From NCBI GenBank assembly GCA_012932865.1, contig SAXG01000028.1:310001-374000 (forward strand): a stretch of 64,000 nucleotides of DNA. Reading direction: 5' to 3'. A program made the position numbers and the translations under genes. Positions 58,121-64,000 of the stretch are shown piece by piece; the first letter of the stretch is position 1; each line of letters opens with the position of its first letter. The stretch comes from Amylostereum areolatum (Eukaryota; Basidiomycota; Agaricomycetes; Russulales; Stereaceae). A model generated the notes under the pieces. That model saw only the letters and a program-made list of their open reading frames with translations, was not told the DNA's origin and did no database searches.

Positions 58121-59247
58121 GTGTCGTACATCACTCGAGCTCGGGACCACCACGCCTCATCCGAGCACCGAGGAAATTTCCCGAAAAATCTCTAGATATA
58201 TAAATAAATCCAATCAGGGGGGGTGGGAGCGACGCGGTCATCGTGACCGAAGCGACAAAACACGTCCGTGTTGCTGCACAAACATTGCTTTGGAGGAAAA
58301 TTGATTTGAATTTGTTTTCTGATATACAAAGTAAAAGGTATAAGTAGGGCTGTGCCATGGAGGCTACTTTGACGCTAACGGCGGTGCGTAGAGGTGCCAT
58401 AGAGAGTGGGAAGGTATGACGGTGGCCAAGTACGTGGTGGAGGTCAAGACGAAGAGCGACGCGGCGACCCGGCCGACGCGCAAGCCTAGGATGACGCAAG
58501 CAGCCACGTGCATTTGTCAACGCGACCTGTCACGTGTCGCGTTACGATGACGTGGCTGTTGTCCCACAACCAATCAGAAAGCTCACTTGTCTCGCGGTTT
58601 GTGTCGTGACGTGACGCAGCGCTCCACCGCGTCTCTCTTTGTATTAAAGGATTCATATTTTTTCCCCTAAGCCAGAGGTATGATATGGGCTGAGGCTATG
58701 ATGGTTATAAGTTATTCTTATCTGGACATTCTCTAGGAGATGAAGTCTGCCGTTGTTGGCAGTGATGGGGTGCCACTGCTTGCTGACAGGATGCTGCCGC
58801 CGCCAGCAAGAAGTCGTGAGAAACAACGGCAGTTCGGTGGCAGCCTTTCCAAGAATGGAAATAAGCCACTAGCAAACCCCGGAGTGTTCCCGCCGTTACC
58901 AGAGGTGTTGACCTCAATTTGGGTATGTGTTACCTATCTCTGAAAGGCTTCGTGAAGCTCACTGGTCAAGTAGATAGGCCTACTTTTGGCATACTCAGAA
59001 TATGAATAAATATTGAGTCCATAGCATATTGTACTCATACTATATCATACTGTACTCAATTACATTATGGTGATTCAAAATACGCGGCAGCCGTAATGTA
59101 TCAATATTTTTCCGTATTAATATGATTATATTCAAGTATACTCTATAGTTTGTGCAACACTAGATACTGGAGTCTGGAAGTCTAGGACTGGGAAGTAGGC
59201 ATACGAGTTACGTAAATAGATGATAGCAAAAAAATGGAAGGAATAAT
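58121..59247. other. Intergenic; one 61-codon frame at 58740-58922
   Basis: ATG 58740 opens 61 plausible codons (ending VLTSIW) before a GTATGT donor, but no second exon was found. The rest is AT-rich, with repeated CATACTATATCATACTGTA words about 59020-59060. Confidence 0.25.
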
Positions 59248-59321
59248 TGGCCAACGTGGGGATCGAACCCAAGACCTTCGCGTTATTAGCACGACGCTCT
59301 AACCAGCTGAGCTAGTCGGCC
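59248..59321 (-). tRNA. tRNA-Ile (anticodon AAT)
   Basis: The minus strand folds as a cloverleaf: acceptor GGCCGAC paired with GTTGGCC (one G-T pair), D arm GCTC/GAGC, anticodon stem TCGTG/CGCGA with loop CTAATAA (anticodon AAT, reads AUU), T arm TTGGG/CCCAC with a single T-C mismatch and loop TTCGATC, discriminator A. 73 nt plus discriminator, no intron. A poly-A/T stretch lies just downstream (plus-strand 59227-59234). Confidence 0.9.
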
Positions 59322-59440
59322 ATGTGCGCTGTAGAACCTACGGAAGTCACATGCGCCCTCAATCTCGCAAGTATTGACAAGTGACGTGCCCCTTGACCCG
59401 CGACTGCGCTGCATTGAATCGAACGTATATCGGTACACGT

Positions 59441-59463
59441 CCTCCTCCTCCTCCTCCTCCTCC
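59441..59463 (+). repeat. (CCT)n microsatellite upstream of VPS10
   Basis: About eight CCT units 160 bp upstream of the VPS10 ATG, in the region expected to hold its promoter or 5' UTR. Confidence 0.8.
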
Positions 59464-59621
59464 ATCAGCTTCGCAGTCCCCTCTCACACACCTCGGAGAT
59501 TATATCATCTTGCCTCTCACGCACGCAACCGGTAAAACCACCTTGAACCCCCACGAATCGCCAGCTGCAACTATATCTTAGTCGGTCCAAGGGACGGACG
59601 AGCCCCCACCGTCGCGCCGCC

Positions 59622-62600
59622 ATGGCATCTGGTACAACTCTTTGGGTATGGTTTCTATTTGCCTTCCTTTCAATTCTCCTCGTTCGCGCGGCGGACCCGG
59701 TTGTGTCGATCAACCGTTTCGCAAACCTTCCCGCCAAGCTCTTCTTCTTCGACGATGCTCCCGTGCGTACGTCCTGATTATGACCAAGAGACGGACGCTA
59801 AAGTGACATGTAGACCGCGATATACCATGACGTGATTGAAGGAACCATTTACGTGTCGCAAAACGAGGGAAAGGACTGGGAAAAGGCAGACGGAATTCCG
59901 AAAGGTGCAGCGACAATGTTCATCGAGCATCCATTCAACAATCGCATGGTACGCGTCGTCTGTGTTCGCATGGAACGATACTTATCACGCGTGCGCACAT
60001 AGGCCTTTGTGCTCACGAAATCCAACACCCACTACCGCACCGCCGATCGCGGTAAGAGCTGGCGTCCATTCGAGATGCCTGTGTCTCCCGCGTTCGTTGC
60101 CAAACCTCTTTCGTTCCATTCGGACACGAATAAGAACGGGTTCATCCTCTACCAAGGAACCAAGTGCGAGGGCGATAGGTGGGGCTGGGGAGCATCTTGC
60201 CACGACGAGGTGAGTGCCGCGGCTGTTCACTCAGATGATTGCATCTACGTATCATCGCCCTCCGATGCCCTGTTCGTCTGACGTTCCTCTCAGACATATT
60301 ACACGAAACAAGCCTTTGAAGACACCCCCCAATTGCTTTTATCGGATACTTCGCGCTGCCAGTTTGCGCACAGCACGAAGGACTTCAAACACAACGCGCA
60401 CCCCGACCTCATCTACTGCGTCGGTTTCGACACGACCTCCAGCAACGGACATCACTCCCTCTCCTCTAGCCGCCTCTTTTCCAGCACCGACTTCTTCAAC
60501 AACGAGCAAAAAGTCGAAGACCTCGGCATTGGCAAGAATGCGCGTGGGGTTGTCGCGCTGGCGATCGTGTCCAAGTTCGCGGTCGTCGCCCTCAAAGACC
60601 TTTCTCCGAGCGCAGGTAGCGAGATGCTCCTGTACGTGTCCGTCGACACGGAGAAATGGGCAAAAGCGCAATTCCCCCATGCCTCGTCTGCACGCCTCCG
60701 CGAGAACGCATACACCATCGTGGAGTCTACCACGCACTCGCTCGCCGTGGACGTCATGATGCAAGATCAAAGCTCGGTTGGCACGCTCTTCATGAGCAAC
60801 TCGAATGGGACCTTCTTCGTCGAGAGCCTCAAAGACACGAACCGCAACGAAATGGGCTTCGTCGACTACGAGAACCTGTACGGCGTCGAGGGCGTCGGGC
60901 TGGCGAACGTGGTGGTGAACGCCCAAGACGTCGAGGGCCGTGGCGCCCAGAAACAACTCAAGACCATGATCACTTTCGACGACGGGAGCTCATGGGGTCC
61001 TCTCCGACCACCCTCTACAGACAGCGACGGCAAACGCATCGCATGTAACCCCTCGGATGTGGATGAATGCTCGTTACACCTACACTCGATTACGACCCCG
61101 CACAACTTCGGGCGCGTGTTCTCATCCCCAGCCCCCGGCCTCGTCATGGGTGTAGGCTCCATTGGTCCCTACCTACATGCCTATGAGGACTCTGACACGT
61201 TCTTGAGCACGGACGCCGGCGTGCACTGGACAATGGTCCGCAACGATGCCCACAAGTACGAGTTCGGTGACTCCGGAAGCATCATCGTGGTCGTCAATGA
61301 CGAAGAGGGCGTAGACGCCGTACGCTACTCCACAGACTTTGGCAAGACCTGGCAAGTCTTCCCTTTTTCTCTTGGGTACCAGCAGGTATTAAATAGTTTC
61401 CAGGAATACGCTTTCCCTAGGAATCAAAATGCGTGCTCGCGCTCTCTCAACCGTACAAGACTCGACCTCGCAGAAGTTCATCCTTCTGGGTCAACTGAGC
61501 CGCCAGGACGCGAACGCCGAGGGACGTTACATCACTGCCTTCCTGGACTTCGAGCCGCTTCGAACCCGCCAGTGCGGCGACGATGACATGGAGAGGTGGA
61601 ATGCCAGGACGTCCAGGGACAAGGAGTGCCTCATGGGCCATAAGGTGAGTAGCGTCGCGTGCTGCCAGTAATCGTTCTCCAGTGACCTCAATGAATGTCT
61701 GCTTAGCAATGGTATATGCGACGGAAGGCCAACGCCGACTGCTACGTTGGCGACAAGTTCAAAGACCCTGTCGAACATGAAGAGAACTGCCCTTGCGACG
61801 ACGAGGACTATGAATGGTCTGTCTTGTGCTCCCTCTACCTTTTTCGTCTGGCTGATCACCGTATTCCCCATTAGTGATTACAACTTCGTTCGCCACGGCG
61901 ACCAGTGTATCCCGGTCGGTCCCGAGCCCATCCCTGCTGGGGTGTGCACCGGCGATCCCAACCAAGAATACGAAGGTTCCTCTGGATACCGCCTTATCCC
62001 AGGCAATACTTGCGGCAAGAGCAGGGGCAAGGAAAAGGACAAGAAAGTGAAGAAGAAGTGCTCACAAGGTAGGATGACTTCGCAATCTTTCGGAGGCAAG
62101 GGCCTACTAACCTTTCCTTGCAGCCCAACCCGAAGAAGGAGAAGTTATCCACCAGACGGTGAGGGAGAACGGTTTAACATCTTCGATGCACTAGCTGATA
62201 GTTGCTCCAGTTCGAGTTCCCCGCTCCTGTGGTTCAGCATTCCTACTTCAAGGACTCGACAGTGAGGTGTTTGCGCGGTTCTCCAGGGCCTTATACTGAT
62301 CAAGTCTTTCAGACGATTCTTGTCCGCCTTGCCGATAACACCATCTGGCAGTCGAGCAATGAAGGCTACACCTGGAACCAGCTCTACCCTGATGAAACCT
62401 TCCTCGCCTTCTATCACCACAAGTTCACGTCCGACCGTGCCTATCTCATCACCGCCAACAAGTACTTCTACTATACCACCAGCTTCGGCAAGGCGTGGTA
62501 CAAACTCTCGACACCGACCGTGCCCAGCACCTTCCCCAAGGCTGTCCTCCGGTTCCACCCTGAAAATTCGGACTTTCTCATTTGGACCGGGAACGAGGGC

Positions 62601-64000
62601 TGCGAGGGCTTCGGCGAGAACTGCCACGCTGAGGCGCATTACTCCCGGGACAACGGCCGCAAATGGAGTCTCGTGGAGACTTATGTCCGCGATTGTGCGT
62701 GGGCGCGCGATTCAGCGCTCCATGTGGATCCGTCTCAAATCATCTGCGAGTCCTACCGCAACAAGGCCGGGTCGCAGCGGTTCTTCCTACCTGCGAACAA
62801 CCCTCTAGAACTCTGGAGCGGATCGAACTACTTCCAGAAGAAGCACAAGATCTTCGACCAGGTCGTCGGGTTCGCCAAGTTCTCCGAGTACTTGATTGTG
62901 GCGGAGGTAAGCTTCTTTAGTCTGTGAGGTGGTGGTGCGGGTACTGACGATAATGGTCTGCCTGCAGTATCTCCCTACGCATGGCTCGCTCGATCTCCAG
63001 GTTTCTTTGGATGGCTTGAAGTTCGCCACCGGGCAATTCCCACCATCTTTGCGTCCCGAGCAGCATGTGAGTCGTCTTTGCTGCTTCCGGTGGTCCTTCC
63101 TCAGCCAACCCACCTTCTAGGCCTACACCATCCTCGAATCGAGCACCGACTCCGTCTTCTTGCACATGACGACGTCGGAGCCCCCGAGCCCTTACTGGGG
63201 CAGTATCCTCAAGTCAAACTCCAACGGAACCTATTACGGCGTCTCGATCGACAACGTCAACCGGGACGACCGCGGCTACGTCGACTTCGAGAAGATGATC
63301 GGGTTGGACGGTATCGCGCTGGTGAATGTAGTGGCCAATCCGAACGACGCGCCATTGTCAGGCAGGAAGGCGCTTCAGACAAGAATTACACACAACGATG
63401 GTGGGTTCCCTCTATTGGACGCATCGCCGCCCGTTGATCAGTTTATGTAGGAGGATCCTGGAAAACGTTGAACCCGCCCAAGCGCGATTCACAAGGGAAC
63501 CCTTACGAGTGTCGGACTGCGGTAGGCTCCATACTTTTCATTCTTATCGCGTGACTGACATAGCTGCAGAATTGTGTTCTCAATGTCCATGGATATACCG
63601 AACGATCCGACCCACGTGCGACCTTCAGCAGCCCGTCTGTCGTCGGGCTCATCATGGCCGTCGGCAACGTTGGGGAGACGCTCGCGCCATACAGGGAGAG
63701 CGATACCTTCCTAAGTCGGGACGCGGGCTTTACTTGGGAAGAAGTGCACAAGGACGCGCATCTATGGGAGTTCGGAGACTCAGGCTCGATCATGGTGATG
63801 GCGAACGACGAGGAGCCGACGGACCATGTGCTGTTCACCACGGACGAGGGCTTGAACTGGCGCGAGTACAGGTTCACCGAGGACAAGATGCGCGTGAGGA
63901 GCATCGTGACCGTGCCGACGGACACCAGCCGGAGGTTCATCTTGTTGGGCAATCGGCCAAGGACGGTGGGGACGACGGCGGTGCATTTGGATTTCTCGGC
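59622..64000 (+). CDS. VPS10: VPS10/sortilin-type vacuolar sorting receptor, 5' part
   Basis: ATG 59622 starts a signal peptide ([19 protein letters not shown]). Exons include 59622-59762, 59814-59948, 60003-60209, 60294 to about 61375, then to 61644, 61707-61816, 61875-62068, 62124-62158, 62211-62261, and further ones to the window end; the junction near 61380-61415 is uncertain. First Vps10 domain with Asp-box repeats ([19 protein letters not shown]), its Cys-rich end ([10 protein letters not shown]...CIPVG), then a second Vps10 domain ([27 protein letters not shown]). Two domains in tandem is the usual fungal layout; the yeast protein sorts carboxypeptidase Y from the late Golgi. The transmembrane segment and cytosolic tail lie beyond the window. 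Confidence 0.93.

Overview
The window is nuclear DNA from a filamentous basidiomycete, most likely an Agaricomycete. The basis is the mix of families: Plavaka and CxC2-type KDZ transposases, a DUF6532-type gene, chromodomain Ty3/gypsy retrotransposons, short GT-AG introns of about 50 nt and a fungal two-domain VPS10. Most of the 64 kb is accessory, transposon-built DNA. Ordinary housekeeping sequence appears only at the right edge (a tRNA-Ile and VPS10, from about 59.2 kb).

Layout. 0-1.7 kb: the end of an unidentified CDS, two small ORFs and an LTR-like stretch with a TATA box. 1.8-5.5 kb: Ty3/gypsy element A (+), decayed and cut by B1. 5.5-12.6 kb: chromovirus B1 (-), full length with both LTRs. 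12.6-13.2 kb: 5' part of a Plavaka transposase gene (-). 13.4-16.1 kb: a ten-exon DUF6532-like gene (+). 16.3-19.7 kb: gene remnants, including a Zn2Cys6-like protein, and low-complexity DNA. 19.8-23.6 kb: chromovirus D (-), 5' truncated. 23.6-30.7 kb: chromovirus B2 (+), nearly identical to B1. 30.7-33.6 kb: the rest of the Plavaka gene (+). 35.2-42.4 kb: a minus-strand gene, a TIR element with a GC-rich minisatellite core, a Zn2Cys6-like gene and a multi-exon gene interrupted by element C. 42.4-49.9 kb: element C (+), an apparently intact close relative of A with LTRs that look identical and a CTCAT target duplication. 50.2-52.5 kb: a KDZ/CxC2 transposase pseudogene (-). 52.9-53.5 kb: a hAT-like MITE. 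55.3-57.0 kb: a second TIR element with a GC-rich core. 59.2-64 kb: tRNA-Ile(AAT) and VPS10, which runs off the window.

How the parts connect. B1 and B2 lie in opposite orientation. The 5' flank of B1 (ACTCG in element sense) equals the 3' flank of B2, and the Plavaka reading frame continues from one flank to the other. This implies a B insertion into Plavaka followed by an inversion of the DNA between the two B copies, or an assembly error that mimics one. The two retrotransposon families share an unusual expression layout: a promoter whose predicted 5' RNA end (34 nt after the TATA box) is complementary to the site 2 nt after the LTR (self-priming, as in Tf1); a long leader without any AUG; a leader ORF ending in a stop that is followed, in the same frame and without any AUG in that frame, by open sequence running into gag; and a -1 shift from gag to pol. 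These are the most interesting observations here. All were made by eye on the sequence; no database search or alignment was run.
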